A DNA stretch of 64,000 nt from Rhizobiaceae bacterium (lineage in GTDB: Bacteria; Pseudomonadota; Alphaproteobacteria; Rhizobiales; Rhizobiaceae): positions 434,001-498,000 of the forward strand of contig JAHBYW010000001.1 of the NCBI GenBank assembly GCA_019635755.1, written 5' to 3'. The position numbers and the translations under genes are program-made. Below the pieces are notes generated by a model. The model worked only from the letters and a program-made list of their open reading frames with translations. It had not been told where the DNA came from and ran no database searches. Of the stretch, positions 38,094 to 47,427 are shown piece after piece (the stretch's first letter is position 1; every line of letters starts with the position of its first letter).

Positions 38094-39194
38094 TCACATG
38101 ATCTCGGTCTTCGCGATCCGGATTCCGAACCCCTCCAAGCCGACGTAGTGGCGCTCGCGCGAGGCGATCAGCTGGATCGAGCCGATGCCGAGGTCCTTGA
38201 GGATCTGGGCACCGAGGCCGATCTCGCGCCACTCGCTCTCACGGCGTCTTGCCTCGTCATGCGCCTCGCGGTCGCCTGTCATCTTGCGGTTGCGGTCCTG
38301 GTGGCCGACGCCGACGGACCCTTCGCGCAGGTAGACGATGACGCCGCGCTTCCGCTCGCCCATCCGCTTCATGATGGCATCCAGCCGATGGCCCGTGCCG
38401 AACACGTCGGCGACCACATCCTCGCTGTGCAGGCGGACGGGAACGTCCTCGCCGTCGCGGATGTCGCCGAAGACCACGGCGAGGTGCTGGGTCGTATCCC
38501 AGGGCAGGCTGTAGGCGTAGACCTGCGCCTCGCCGCCGGGCGTCACGGTCGCGGTGCAGGCGACGCGCTCGATCAGCGTCTCCTGGCGCTGGCGGTAGGC
38601 GATCAGGTCGGCCACCGAGACCTGCTTCAGCCCATGCGTCTGGGCGAAGGCGGCGACCTGGGGACCGCGCATGACGGAGCCGTCGTCGTTCACCAGCTCG
38701 CAGATGACGCCGACCTGCGGCAGGCCGGCGAGCTTGCAAAGATCCACCGCCGCCTCCGTATGGCCGGAGCGCATCAGCACGCCGCCCTCGCGGGCGATCA
38801 GCGGAAAGATGTGGCCGGGGCGGACGAAATCGGCCGCGCCGGCGTTGCCGTTGGCGAGATTGCGGACGGTCAGTGTCCGGTCGTCGGCGGAAATCCCGGT
38901 CGTCGTCCCGTGCTTGAAGTCGACGCTGACCGTGAACGCCGTCGCATGCGGCGCGTCGTTGTCAGCGACCATCGGCTGCAGGTTCAGCCGCTTGGCGTCG
39001 GCGCGCGTCATCGGCGTGCAGACAATACCGGAGGTGTGTCGCACGATGAACGCCATCTTGTCCGGCGTGCAGTGGACCGCAGCGACGATCAGATCGCCCT
39101 CGTTCTCGCGGCCGTCATCGTCCATGACGACGACGATCTCGCCGCGCTCGAAGGCGCGGATCGCTTCGACGACTTTCTTCTGGTCGTAGGGCAT
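38094..39194 (-). CDS. ribB: 3,4-dihydroxy-2-butanone 4-phosphate synthase with degenerate GTP cyclohydrolase II domain
   Basis: A 366-residue RibBA-like protein for riboflavin synthesis. The N-terminal DHBP synthase domain (residues 1-205) is intact: DDDGRENEGDL, RHTSGIVC and GHTEAAVDL. The C-terminal GTP cyclohydrolase II domain has lost its zinc cysteines; SEC becomes SED, and the RCDCG segment becomes TGHRL. It should therefore supply only DHBP. Rhizobial proteins of this kind have been called RibBX. A separate ribA is expected elsewhere. Confidence 0.9.
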   Translation of the reverse strand: MPYDQKKVVEAIRAFERGEIVVVMDDDGRENEGDLIVAAVHCTPDKMAFIVRHTSGIVCTPMTRADAKRLNLQPMVADNDAPHATAFTVSVDFKHGTTTGISADDRTLTVRNLANGNAGAADFVRPGHIFPLIAREGGVLMRSGHTEAAVDLCKLAGLPQVGVICELVNDDGSVMRGPQVAAFAQTHGLKQVSVADLIAYRQRQETLIERVACTATVTPGGEAQVYAYSLPWDTTQHLAVVFGDIRDGEDVPVRLHSEDVVADVFGTGHRLDAIMKRMGERKRGVIVYLREGSVGVGHQDRNRKMTGDREAHDEARRRESEWREIGLGAQILKDLGIGSIQLIASRERHYVGLEGFGIRIAKTEIM

Positions 39195-39218
39195 GGGCTA
39201 GGCCCGGAAATCGTGAAG

Positions 39219-39331
39219 GGTGAATAGGGAATGGTCAATGGCGGACGGGTCCGCTGGTGTTCTCTGCCGCCCGGCAAGGACGGCCCGCAGCGTTCCTTCG
39301 GCTGCCCGCCATTCACTCTTCACCATTCACC
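39219..39331. repeat. Inverted repeat, family C (GTGAAT/ATTCAC type)
   Basis: Imperfect 26-bp inverted arms lie at 39219-39244 (GGTGAATAGGGAATGG...) and 39306-39331 (CCGCC ATTCACTCTTCACC...), matching at 20 of 26 positions. The arms contain repeated GTGAAT or ATTCAC heptamers. The element fills the ribB-aroC gap, and the aroC stop codon lies inside the right arm. Confidence 0.75.
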
Positions 39332-40421
39332 CCTTACCGGTCTGGCCGCGATGGCGCAGATAATGATCCGCGATGGCGCAGGCAACCATCGCCTCGCCGA
39401 TCGGAACCGCGCGGATGCCCACGCACGGGTCGTGACGGCCCTTGGTCATCACGTCGACCTCGCGGCCGTCGCGGTCGATGGAGCGGCGCGGCGTCAGGAT
39501 CGACGAGGTAGGCTTGACCGCGAAGCGAGCGACGACCGGCTGGCCAGTGGAAATGCCGCCCAGAATGCCGCCGGCGTGATTGGAGAGGAATGCCGGCCGC
39601 CCGTCATTGCCCATCCGCATCTCGTCTGCATTGTCCTCGCCGCGCAGGCGCGCCGCCGCGAAGCCCTCGCCGATCTCGACGCCCTTAACCGCATTGATCG
39701 ACATAAGGCCGGAAGCGATGTCCTGGTCGAGCTTGGCGTAGATCGGTGCGCCAAGACCCGGCGGCACGCCCTCGGCGACGATCTCGATCAGCGCGCCCAC
39801 CGACGAGCCAGCCTTGCGGATGCCGTCGAGATAGTCGGCGAAGACCGGAACCGACGCACGGTCGGGCGTGAAGAACGGGTTCTGTGCATCGTCGATGAAA
39901 TCCCAGTCCCAGTTCGCCCGGTCGATGTCCTTCTCGCCGATGGCGACCAGCGCGCCACGAACCACCAGGCCGGGAACAACCTTGCGGGCCAGCGCTCCGG
40001 CAGCCACGCGGGCCGCCGTCTCGCGCGCCGAGGACCGCCCGCCGCCGCGATGGTCGCGGATGCCGTATTTCGCCTCATAGGCGAAGTCGGCATGGCCGGG
40101 CCGGTACTGCCGCGCGATGTCGCCATAGTCCTTTGAGCGCTGGTCGACATTCTCGATCAGCATGGAGACGGGCGTGCCGGTGGTGACCAGTGCGTCGCCG
40201 TCCTCGACGAAGCCGGAGAGAACCTTCACCTCGTCCGGTTCCTTGCGCTGCGTGACGAAGCGAGACTGGCCGGGGCGGCGGCGGTCGAGGTCGGCCTGGA
40301 TTTCGGCGACCGTGAAGCGGATGCCGGGCGGCAGCCCGTCGACGACGCAGCCCAGCGCCGGCCCGTGGCTCTCGCCCCAGGTGGTCACGCGCAGCAGATG
40401 GCCGAAGGTGTTGTGGGACAT
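39327..40421 (-). CDS. aroC: Chorismate synthase
   Basis: A 364-residue FMN-dependent enzyme that makes chorismate from EPSP. Signature regions are [23 protein letters not shown]-type ([17 protein letters not shown]), [14 protein letters not shown] and [18 protein letters not shown]. The ATG at 40421 gives [10 protein letters not shown], the usual start; the in-frame ATG at 40487 is rejected. The stop codon falls in the family C repeat. Confidence 0.96.
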   Translation of the reverse strand: MSHNTFGHLLRVTTWGESHGPALGCVVDGLPPGIRFTVAEIQADLDRRRPGQSRFVTQRKEPDEVKVLSGFVEDGDALVTTGTPVSMLIENVDQRSKDYGDIARQYRPGHADFAYEAKYGIRDHRGGGRSSARETAARVAAGALARKVVPGLVVRGALVAIGEKDIDRANWDWDFIDDAQNPFFTPDRASVPVFADYLDGIRKAGSSVGALIEIVAEGVPPGLGAPIYAKLDQDIASGLMSINAVKGVEIGEGFAAARLRGEDNADEMRMGNDGRPAFLSNHAGGILGGISTGQPVVARFAVKPTSSILTPRRSIDRDGREVDVMTKGRHDPCVGIRAVPIGEAMVACAIADHYLRHRGQTGKG

Positions 40422-40511
40422 GGGCCTGAGCAGGGTGCCGGCGACGGCCGGCTGCCGCCTTCTATTGGCGTTTTTTGCGGGGGTCAAACAGCCGCGGCAC
40501 CGGATTTACTT

Positions 40512-40517
40512 TTGACA
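40512..40517 (+). promoter_or_regulatory. Candidate -35 element for the DUF1344 gene
   Basis: A TTGACA hexamer lies 80 bp upstream of the DUF1344 start, in the 176-bp divergent gap with aroC. No strong -10 is found at 17 bp, so this is only a candidate. An AGAGAGGA ribosome site precedes the ATG at 40598. Confidence 0.3.
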
Positions 40518-40597
40518 CAAACCGGGTGTTTCTGCTCTCCTCCCGATCCAGAAACGACGAAAACCGCCGCCAAGGCGGGCGAACGAGAGAGGACCAC

Positions 40598-40846
40598 ATG
40601 CGTACCCTGTTTGGCGCGGTCGCCGCTGCCGTGATGTTTGCCGGGGTGGCATTCGCCGCCGAGGCCGAAGGCCAGATCCAGTCGATCGACCACGAGAACC
40701 TGACCATCACGCTGGACAATGGCAAGATCTACAAGCTGCCAGGCGAGTTCGACGTCGACGCCATCAAGGAAGGCATGGAAATCCTGCTCGCATACGACGT
40801 GGTCGGCGGGCAGAACCTCATCACCGACATGCAGTTGTTTGAATAG
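40598..40846 (+). CDS. DUF1344 family small exported protein
   Basis: An 82-residue protein with a signal peptide (cleavage after AFA) and a small beta-rich mature domain (EGQIQSIDHENLTITLDNG, YKLPGEFDV). Such proteins are common in rhizobia and are presumed periplasmic; function unknown. The ATG at 40598 follows a good AGAGAGGA ribosome site. The gene is convergent with the phosphatase gene. Confidence 0.87.
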   Translation: MRTLFGAVAAAVMFAGVAFAAEAEGQIQSIDHENLTITLDNGKIYKLPGEFDVDAIKEGMEILLAYDVVGGQNLITDMQLFE

Positions 40847-40858
40847 CGCCGCGGCCGG

Positions 40859-41458
40859 CTACAGCCAGTCCAGCGCGCCAGTTCGGAACCTGAGGACGCG
40901 GTCCTGGCGGATGTCCAGGGCCGCTGTTTCGTCCTGGCCCATCCCCGCAACCAGCCGGAAAACGGCGCGAATCACGCCGCCATGCGTGACGCAGACCGTA
41001 TCGCGCGCGATTTCGCGCAGGAACGGCTCCACGCGCGCCGCAAGCATGGCGTAGCTCTCGGCGCTGGCGCCCGGCGGAACGAAGTTCCACTTGTCCGCAG
41101 CGCGCTTCGCCGTGGTTCCCGGATGGGCGGCCTCGAGTTCCAGGTAGGTGTGGCCCTGCCAGTCGCCGAAATGCACCTCCTTGAGACGCGCGTCGGTGCG
41201 GTAGCCGGCGGCGGGCAGCTTCATCGCGGCGCGAACGCGCTCCATCGTCTCGCAGGTACGCCTGAGCGGGCTGGCGACGAAGTCCCACTGCTCGGGGTGC
41301 TCGATCAGTCCCGACAGGCGGCGACCGTTGCGGTCGGCCTGGTCGCGGCCCCGGGCGTTGATGTCGGTGTCGGCCTGGCCCTGCAGTCGTCCTTCCGCGT
41401 TCCAGTCGGTCTGGCCGTGACGGACGAAGTAGACGAGCGGAGTGCGATCAGCGGTCAA
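40859..41458 (-). CDS. Histidine phosphatase (phosphoglycerate mutase-like)
   Basis: A 199-residue branch-1 histidine phosphatase. The phosphohistidine motif YFVRHGQTDWN, the SPLRRTCETMERV arginine segment, the acid in RLKEVHFGDWQG and the second His in VCVTHGGVIRA are complete. The most economical start is a TTG at 41458; it lies in a short sequence related to the family C repeat and has a weak ribosome site, so the N-terminus is uncertain. It is 46 bp downstream of fabI. Substrate unknown. Confidence 0.85.
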   Translation of the reverse strand: MTADRTPLVYFVRHGQTDWNAEGRLQGQADTDINARGRDQADRNGRRLSGLIEHPEQWDFVASPLRRTCETMERVRAAMKLPAAGYRTDARLKEVHFGDWQGHTYLELEAAHPGTTAKRAADKWNFVPPGASAESYAMLAARVEPFLREIARDTVCVTHGGVIRAVFRLVAGMGQDETAALDIRQDRVLRFRTGALDWL

Positions 41459-41471
41459 TGGCGAACGGGTC
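41453..41471. repeat. Short partial copy of family C repeat
   Basis: GGTCAATGGCGAACGGGTC here matches GGTCAATGGCGGACGGGTC at 39234-39252 except at one position. It lies at the predicted start of the histidine phosphatase gene. Confidence 0.5.
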
Positions 41472-41504
41472 CCGGGCGGCCGCAGATCGGTTCGAAATCG
41501 CCCC

Positions 41505-42323
41505 TCACTCCTTGACGACCGAAAGGTCCGGCGCATCCACGGACTTCATGCCGACCACATGATATCCGGAATCGACGTGATGGATCTCGCCGGTCACGCC
41601 GCGGGACAGGCCGGACAGCAGGTAGAGGGCAGAGTCGCCCACCTCCTCCAGCGAAACCGTGCGCTTCAGCGGGGCATTGTATTCGTTCCACCGCAGGATG
41701 TAGCGGAAGTCGCCGATGCCGGATGCGGCGAGCGTCTTGATCGGGCCAGCGGAGATGGCGTTGACGCGGATGCCCTTGCCGCCGAGATCGACGGCCAGGT
41801 AGCGCACGCTGGCCTCAAGTGCCGCCTTGGCGACGCCCATGACGTTGTAATGCGGCATGACCTTTTCGGCGCCGTAGTAGGTCAACGTCAGCAGCGCGCC
41901 GCCGTCGGTCATCAGCGGCTCGGCACGCTTGGCGATCGCGGTAAAGGAATAGACGGAGATGTCCATGGTCCGCACGAAATTGTCGCGCGTCGTTTCGACA
42001 TAGCGGCCGGTCAGCTCGTCCTTGTCGGAGAACGCCACGGCGTGGACGACGAAGTCCAGCTTGCCGAACTGCCTGGCGACGTTCTCGAAGACGGCGTCGA
42101 CCGACGCCATGTCCGTCACGTCGCAATGGCCGGCGACGAATGCGCCCAGTTCGGCGGCGAGCGGCTCGACGCGCTTGCGGAACGCGTCGCCCTGATAGGT
42201 GAGCGCGATCTCGGCGCCCTGGTCCGCACACGCCTTGGCGATGCCCCAGGCGATCGAGCGGTTGTTGGCGACGCCGAATATCAGGCCGCGCTTGCCGGCC
42301 AGGAGCCCGTTGGTACCCGCCAT
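41505..42323 (-). CDS. fabI: Enoyl-ACP reductase (NADH), FabI
   Basis: A 272-residue short-chain-dehydrogenase-fold enzyme for the last step of fatty-acid elongation. The NAD site GVANNRSIAWGIA and the FabI-type Tyr-x6-Lys (YNVMGVAK, following LTYYGAEK) are present. It lies in a dnaJ-like - fabI - phosphatase run, 86 bp downstream of the DnaJ-like gene. It is of normal length with no insertions. Confidence 0.95.
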   Translation of the reverse strand: MAGTNGLLAGKRGLIFGVANNRSIAWGIAKACADQGAEIALTYQGDAFRKRVEPLAAELGAFVAGHCDVTDMASVDAVFENVARQFGKLDFVVHAVAFSDKDELTGRYVETTRDNFVRTMDISVYSFTAIAKRAEPLMTDGGALLTLTYYGAEKVMPHYNVMGVAKAALEASVRYLAVDLGGKGIRVNAISAGPIKTLAASGIGDFRYILRWNEYNAPLKRTVSLEEVGDSALYLLSGLSRGVTGEIHHVDSGYHVVGMKSVDAPDLSVVKE

Positions 42324-42409
42324 ATCACCCGTCTCCCGCGCTTCTGAGCTTGGAAATGCCTATTGCACAGGCATTTATTCCCTTCAAGCGCCGATGGAGA
42401 CCGGGCAGG

Positions 42410-43306
42410 TCAGCCGGCCTTCTTTCGAAGCAGGGCTTCGAGTTCCCGGTCGCCGCCCTCCGGCAGCATGACGCGGACATGAGCGTAGAGGTCGCCGTGG
42501 CCGCCCCCCTTCTTGGGAAGGCCGCGGCCCTTGAGGCGCAGGACCTTGTCGGAACTGGACCAGGCGGGCAGGTTCACGGCGAGCTTTCCCGTCGGCGTCT
42601 CGACCGCGACCTTGGCACCAAGCACGGCATCGCCGAGCGCCACGGGAACGTCGGCGTGCAGGTCCCGGCCCTCGACGCGGTAGCGCGGGTGCTTGCGGAA
42701 GCGGATCCGCGCCAGCGCCTCTCCCAGCCGGATCGTCTGGCCGTCCTCGATGTATTCGGGCAGCTTGACGGCCATCCGCCGGCCGTCCGCGAACAGCGCG
42801 TTGACCTTGGCGGCCGTCGCCGCCTCCTCGATCGTCACGTCCAGCACGGCCTGCGGCTCGGCCTGTTCGGTCGGCCCCTTCTGGAAGGGGTTGGCGTTCT
42901 GCCTGCCGCCGCCGGAGAACGCCTGCCCGAAGAGCTCGCTCAGGATGTCGCCGTCGCCGAACATGTCGGCGCCGGGACCGGAGCTGCGAAACTCGAAACG
43001 GGCGCCGCCCGGCGCGCGGCCGCTGCGCCGGAACCCCGCGAACGGATCGCCCCCAGCCGCGCCCTCGAAACCCTGGAACTTCGGCTTGCCGTCCGCGCCG
43101 ATCTCGCCACGATCGAATGCGGCGCGGGACTTCTCGTCGCCCACGACCTCATAGGCCTGATTGACGGCCGCGAACCGGTCCTTCGCCTTCGGATCATTCG
43201 GGTTCTGGTCCGGATGATGCTTCTTGGCGAGCTTGCGGAAGGCCGACTTGATGTCCTTGGCCGAGGCGTCCTTCGCGACGCCCAGCACCTCGTAAGGATC
43301 ACGCAT
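42410..43306 (-). CDS. DnaJ C-terminal-domain co-chaperone, CbpA-like
   Basis: A 298-residue J-domain protein. The J domain (residues 1-68) contains the HPD motif (KKHHPDQNPND). A Gly/Phe/Arg-rich linker follows, then two DnaJ C-terminal substrate-binding domains. The zinc-finger CxxCxGxG repeats of DnaJ are absent, so it is the type II (CbpA/DjlA-like) class that stimulates DnaK. A TATAAT -10 candidate lies 33 bp upstream. Confidence 0.9.
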   Translation of the reverse strand: MRDPYEVLGVAKDASAKDIKSAFRKLAKKHHPDQNPNDPKAKDRFAAVNQAYEVVGDEKSRAAFDRGEIGADGKPKFQGFEGAAGGDPFAGFRRSGRAPGGARFEFRSSGPGADMFGDGDILSELFGQAFSGGGRQNANPFQKGPTEQAEPQAVLDVTIEEAATAAKVNALFADGRRMAVKLPEYIEDGQTIRLGEALARIRFRKHPRYRVEGRDLHADVPVALGDAVLGAKVAVETPTGKLAVNLPAWSSSDKVLRLKGRGLPKKGGGHGDLYAHVRVMLPEGGDRELEALLRKKAG

Positions 43307-43338
43307 CCCTTGTGCCCGAGAAAATTGGAATCTGGCAC

Positions 43339-43344
43339 ATTATA
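43339..43344 (-). promoter_or_regulatory. Candidate -10 (TATAAT) upstream of the DnaJ-like gene
   Basis: On the minus strand a perfect TATAAT lies about 33 bp before the ATG at 43306, in an 89-bp gap. The -35 is not clear (GAATTT at 17 bp, or TTGTTC at 13 bp). Confidence 0.4.
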
Positions 43345-43395
43345 TGCCCCCGGCTAGGAACAAATTCCAGAGGGCGCGCCACCGAAAAAGGCGGT

Positions 43396-43827
43396 CTACA
43401 GCGGCTTGAAGGATCGCAACTGCCAGGCGCCGCCGCGGGTGCGGCAGGCATCGCCGGTGAAGAGCCCGACGCCGTCAAAACTCTCGCGCGAGGCCGTGAA
43501 GGACCGGCAGAGCAGTCCTCCGTCCTGGCGCTCCGCCAGGCTGGTGATCGCGCCGCGCGAGCCCGTGTCGGTGTTGGCCCAGGCAAGCGGCTGCGCGGCC
43601 GCCGCCTCGACGTCAGCCGCCGAGACGGCGTTGCGGATCGTCAGTTCGTCGGAGACCCTGGTGGAACTGGGCGCCTTCGCCCCTTTGTCGATCGAGCCGG
43701 TCAGGATCGACTGGTCGACCTCGGCCTTGCGCAAGTCGAACCCGCCCGAACAGCCGGCGAGCGCAATCACCGCCGCCGGCAGCAGCGCGCGGGCGAAACG
43801 ACGGAATGGCAGGACCATACTCGGCAT
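43396..43827 (-). CDS. Surface lipoprotein, RT0821/Lpp0805 family-like
   Basis: A 143-residue lipoprotein. The signal peptide ends in a lipobox (ALAGC, acylated Cys26). The mature part ends in a domain with conserved [15 protein letters not shown] and a second Cys pair, resembling small 17-kDa-type surface proteins annotated RT0821/Lpp0805. It is divergent from pdxH, and the two genes are 68 bp apart. Starts at 43827 and 43818 are both possible. Confidence 0.75.
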   Translation of the reverse strand: MPSMVLPFRRFARALLPAAVIALAGCSGGFDLRKAEVDQSILTGSIDKGAKAPSSTRVSDELTIRNAVSAADVEAAAAQPLAWANTDTGSRGAITSLAERQDGGLLCRSFTASRESFDGVGLFTGDACRTRGGAWQLRSFKPL

Positions 43828-43895
43828 GTCGTCTGACGCTTGCACTCCACGCGGCAATGGGCATTCTCCCGGCGCCGGCTCATTCAGGGATAAAT

Positions 43896-44510
43896 ATGGT
43901 CGAAACTGGGTTAACAACCGATGACTTCACGCTGGCGGACGAGCCGTTCCAGCTGTTCGACCAGTGGCTTGCCGACGCCGGGAAGAGCGAACCCAACGAT
44001 CCCAACGCGCTGGCGCTGGCCACGGTGGACCCGGACGGCCTGCCCAACGTACGGATGGTGCTGCTGAAAGGCTTCGATTCGCAGGGATTCGTCTTCTACA
44101 CGAATTTCGAAAGCGCCAAGGGGCGGGAGCTCCTGTCGGCGGGCAAGGCCGCCATGTGCTTCCACTGGAAGTCGCTCAGGCGGCAGGTGCGCGTGCGCGG
44201 GCCGGTCGAGGTGGTGACCGATGCGGAAGCCGACGCCTATTTCGCCAGCCGCCCGCTCGGCAGTCGCGTCGGCGCCTGGGCGTCAAAGCAGTCGCGGCCG
44301 CTCGAAAGCCGCTTCGCGCTGGAGAAGGCGGCGGCCGAATACGGATTGAAATACGCGCTCGGCGCCGTGCCCCGGCCACCCTACTGGTCCGGGTTCCGAC
44401 TGGTGCCGCAGTCCATCGAGTTCTGGCACGACCGCCCGTTCCGGCTCCATGACCGGCTGGTGTTCACCCGCACGGCCGGCGGTTGGGAGACCACGCGGCT
44501 CTATCCTTGA
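43896..44510 (+). CDS. pdxH: Pyridoxamine 5'-phosphate oxidase
   Basis: A 204-residue FMN enzyme that oxidises PNP and PMP to PLP. Signature segments are [33 protein letters not shown], the FMN-binding [10 protein letters not shown] and the C-terminal [16 protein letters not shown]. The ATG at 43896 gives normal length; an in-frame ATG at 43806 would overlap the divergent lipoprotein gene. Convergent with the enoyl-CoA hydratase gene, 6 bp apart. Confidence 0.95.
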   Translation: MVETGLTTDDFTLADEPFQLFDQWLADAGKSEPNDPNALALATVDPDGLPNVRMVLLKGFDSQGFVFYTNFESAKGRELLSAGKAAMCFHWKSLRRQVRVRGPVEVVTDAEADAYFASRPLGSRVGAWASKQSRPLESRFALEKAAAEYGLKYALGAVPRPPYWSGFRLVPQSIEFWHDRPFRLHDRLVFTRTAGGWETTRLYP

Positions 44511-44516
44511 GAGCAG

Positions 44517-45266
44517 CTATTTCTTCCGGTTCACGAAGGCCATCAAAGCCGCCTTCGCCTCATCAGAGCGCAGCCGTTCGCGGAAGAGCCGGCCCTCTTC
44601 CCTGATCCGTTCGACGATCGGCTCGCGCGGGCCGCGCATCAGTTCGCGCGCCAGCCTCAGCGCCTCCGGTGGCTTGGCGGCGATGCGGCCGGCGGCGGCG
44701 AAAACCTGTTCCTCGAGATCGTCTTCGTCCACGACGTCGTAGATCAAGCCGGCCGACTTCGCCCGGTCGGCCGAGAACCCTTCGCCCAGACCCAGCAGCG
44801 CGAAGGCGCGCTGGGTGCCCAGCAACGCCGGCGCGATCAGGCTGGAGCCTGCTTCCGGAACAATTCCGAGGTCGACAAAGGGCGTCCTGAACACGGTGCG
44901 CGGCGTGGCGAAGGTCAGGTCACAGTGGAGGTTGATCGTGGTGCCGATGCCCACCGCGATCCCGTCGACGCCGGAGACGATCGGCTTCGCGCATGTCGCC
45001 AGAGCGACGAGGAAGTCAAAGACCTCGGTGCCGCCGTCCCCGCCCATGGCGACGGCCATGAAGTCGGCGATGTCGTTGCCCGCCGAGAATGCGCCGGGCA
45101 CGCCGAGAATGACATGGGCGCGGGTCTCGGGGTTCGCGTCGCCGGCGGCGAGGGCCGCCGCCATCGCGGCGTACATGGCCCGCGTCAGCGCGTTCTTCTT
45201 GTCGGGCCGGTTCATGCGGATCGCCTGAACCGCGCCCTTGGTCTCCACCACGATGTGTTCGGTCAC
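44517..45266 (-). CDS. Enoyl-CoA hydratase/isomerase family protein
   Basis: A 249-residue crotonase-fold protein with oxyanion-hole segments GAFSAGNDIADF and DGIAVGIGTTINLHCD, and the substrate-side LGIVPEAGSS (one catalytic Glu in PEAG). The start is a GTG at 45266, preceded by GAGAGGGA; the long open frame further upstream lies in the dehydrogenase gene. It is 10 bp downstream of the large acyl-CoA dehydrogenase, forming a beta-oxidation pair. Confidence 0.85.
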   Translation of the reverse strand: MTEHIVVETKGAVQAIRMNRPDKKNALTRAMYAAMAAALAAGDANPETRAHVILGVPGAFSAGNDIADFMAVAMGGDGGTEVFDFLVALATCAKPIVSGVDGIAVGIGTTINLHCDLTFATPRTVFRTPFVDLGIVPEAGSSLIAPALLGTQRAFALLGLGEGFSADRAKSAGLIYDVVDEDDLEEQVFAAAGRIAAKPPEALRLARELMRGPREPIVERIREEGRLFRERLRSDEAKAALMAFVNRKK

Positions 45267-45276
45267 GGCGTCCCTC

Positions 45277-47052
45277 TCAGTCTGCGACCAGCGCGGCTCC
45301 GGCGGCGGCCAGGCTGTCGGCGCCGATGAGCACACGTTCCTTGAGCGTGCGCGTTTCGCCCAGCAGGTTCTCGGCGTAGAATCGGCACAGGGCGATCCTG
45401 TCCGAAGCACCATCTGCAAGTGCCGCGCGCGCCAGATAGGCACCGCCGGCCGTCAGTGCAAACAGCCGCAGGTAGGGCGTCGCGCCGGCCAGCGCCGTCT
45501 CGACATTGCCGTCGGCCATCGCCTTCGACAGGAAGGCCGTCGCCTCGTTGAGGTCCGCCACCGCGCTGTCCAGCTTGAAAGAGGTGAGCCCGAAGCCGAG
45601 TTGGTTCGACGCGCGCACGTCATTGGCCACTGCGGCAAGTTCCGAGACATAGGTGTCGACCACCAGCCCGCCATCGACCGGCAGCTTGCGCGTCACGAGG
45701 TCGATCGCCTGGATGCCGTTGGTGCCCTCGTAGATCGGCGCGATGCGTGCGTCGCGCAGGAGCACCGCCGCGCCGGTCTCCTCGATGAAGCCCATGCCGC
45801 CATGGACCTGCACGCCCAGCGACGCCACCTCGACGCCGACGTCGGTGGGAAAGGCCTTGGCCAGCGGCGTGAGCAGGTCGGCGCGGCGGCGCCATCTTTC
45901 CCGCGCGCCGCCTTCCAGACGCCGCGACATGTCGGTGGCGTGGGCGCAGGCATAGGCGATCGAGCGGGCCGCCCGGGTGAGCGCCTGCATCGTCAGCAGG
46001 TTACGCTTGACGTCGGGATGGTGGACGATCGGCGCCATGCCGTCGCCCTTGTGCCCCGCGGCACGCCCCTGCGTACGCTGGCGGGCATAGGCGAGCGCCT
46101 TCTGGGTGGCCGCCTCGGCGATGGCGACGCCCTGGATGCCTATGGCCAGCCGCGCATTGTTCATCATGGTGAACATGCAGGCGAGGCCGCGGTTCTCCTC
46201 GCCTACGAGCCAGCCGATCGCGCCCGGCTGGCCGCTGCCGCGCCCGTCGCCATAGACCATCGTGCAGGTCGGCGAGGCGTGGATGCCGAGCTTGTGCTCG
46301 ATCGAGGCGCAGAACACGTCGTTGCGCGCGCCAAGCGATCCATCCGCGTTGACCGGAAATTTCGGGACGAGGAAGAGGGAAATGCCGCGCGTTCCGGGCG
46401 GACCGTCGGGCAGGCGAGCGAGAACCAGATGCACGATGTTCGGCGTCAAGTCGTGCTCGCCATAGGTGATGAATATCTTCTGGCCGAAGATCCGATAGGT
46501 GCCGTCGCCGGCGCGTTCGGCGCGGGTCCGAAGCGTCGCCAGATCCGAGCCGGCGTGGGGCTCGGTCAGGTTCATGGTGCCCATCCACTCGCCGGACACC
46601 AGCTTCGGCAGATATCTCTCCTTGAGCTCGGGGGTTGCGTGCGCCTCCAGCGCCTCGACCGCGCCCATCGTCAGCGTCGGACCGACCGCGAAGGCCATGG
46701 AGCCGGAGTTCCACATTTCGAGCGCGGCGATGCCCAGCATCAGCGGCAGGCCCTGCCCGCCATGATCGGCCGGTGCCGAGAGCGCGTTCCAGCCGGCGTC
46801 ACGCCAGTTGCGGTAGAGATCCTTCCAGCCGGGCGGCATCGTCACGACGCCATCCTTGGCCGATGCGCCGTGCTGGTCTCCCACCTTCGCCATCGGCGCG
46901 ATCCAGTCGCCCGAGAAGCGGCCGGCTTCCGCGAGGATCGCGTTGGCGAGGTCCTCAGAGAGATCGCCCATGCTGCCGTCGTCGATGGCTGCCTTCAGCC
47001 CGGCCACCTGCATGAGGGTGAAGGAAATCTCGTCGACAGGTCCACGATACAT
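45277..47052 (-). CDS. Large acyl-CoA dehydrogenase, DmdC-like
   Basis: A 591-residue acyl-CoA dehydrogenase with the extra C-terminal domain of the DmdC/AidB-like group. Signatures include TEPHAGSDLATLRTRAE, QIHGGMGF-type (VQVHGGMGFIEETGAA) and the catalytic-Glu segment PIYEGTNGIQAIDL. It oxidises an acyl-CoA, with 3-methylmercaptopropionyl-CoA for true DmdC, but the substrate here is unknown. It is followed by an enoyl-CoA hydratase gene. Confidence 0.9.
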   Translation of the reverse strand: MYRGPVDEISFTLMQVAGLKAAIDDGSMGDLSEDLANAILAEAGRFSGDWIAPMAKVGDQHGASAKDGVVTMPPGWKDLYRNWRDAGWNALSAPADHGGQGLPLMLGIAALEMWNSGSMAFAVGPTLTMGAVEALEAHATPELKERYLPKLVSGEWMGTMNLTEPHAGSDLATLRTRAERAGDGTYRIFGQKIFITYGEHDLTPNIVHLVLARLPDGPPGTRGISLFLVPKFPVNADGSLGARNDVFCASIEHKLGIHASPTCTMVYGDGRGSGQPGAIGWLVGEENRGLACMFTMMNNARLAIGIQGVAIAEAATQKALAYARQRTQGRAAGHKGDGMAPIVHHPDVKRNLLTMQALTRAARSIAYACAHATDMSRRLEGGARERWRRRADLLTPLAKAFPTDVGVEVASLGVQVHGGMGFIEETGAAVLLRDARIAPIYEGTNGIQAIDLVTRKLPVDGGLVVDTYVSELAAVANDVRASNQLGFGLTSFKLDSAVADLNEATAFLSKAMADGNVETALAGATPYLRLFALTAGGAYLARAALADGASDRIALCRFYAENLLGETRTLKERVLIGADSLAAAGAALVAD

Positions 47053-47187
47053 GCCGGTCCCTCTTTCTGATCGCCCACATCCGCTTCACGCGCTCTGGCG
47101 TTAGCCCAGTTTGCTTCTTACGTAAACGTCAAACAGGCACATGGTCCGGCAAATCCACCGGCCACCCCGGCGAACGAAGGCGATGCC

Positions 47188-47424
47188 ATGCTTGCACGTC
47201 CCGAGACGAAACGCTGCATCGAGTGCGGCCTTCCCTATGCGACGCTCGGTTTCTGGCATCACCACGGACGCCAGGAGGACGGCCCGGCCTACTGGTCGGA
47301 TCGCGGCATCCTCTGCTCGCCGAAATGTTCGTTCGCGCACTTCCGACGCCGCGAGGCGGAGGGTTCGCTGCGCAGCGATCCAGCGCCCGATCCGTTCGAC
47401 CTCAGCGATCCGTTCCGCCGGTAG
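47188..47424 (+). CDS. Small zinc-ribbon-like protein
   Basis: A 78-residue protein with a CIECG and CSPKCS pair spaced about 32 residues apart, a plausible zinc site, and an aromatic/His stretch (GFWHHHGRQEDGP) between them. I do not recognise the family. The gene is convergent with purD (3 bp apart). An ATG with a moderate ribosome site starts it. Confidence 0.65.
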   Translation: MLARPETKRCIECGLPYATLGFWHHHGRQEDGPAYWSDRGILCSPKCSFAHFRRREAEGSLRSDPAPDPFDLSDPFRR

Positions 47425-47427
47425 CGC

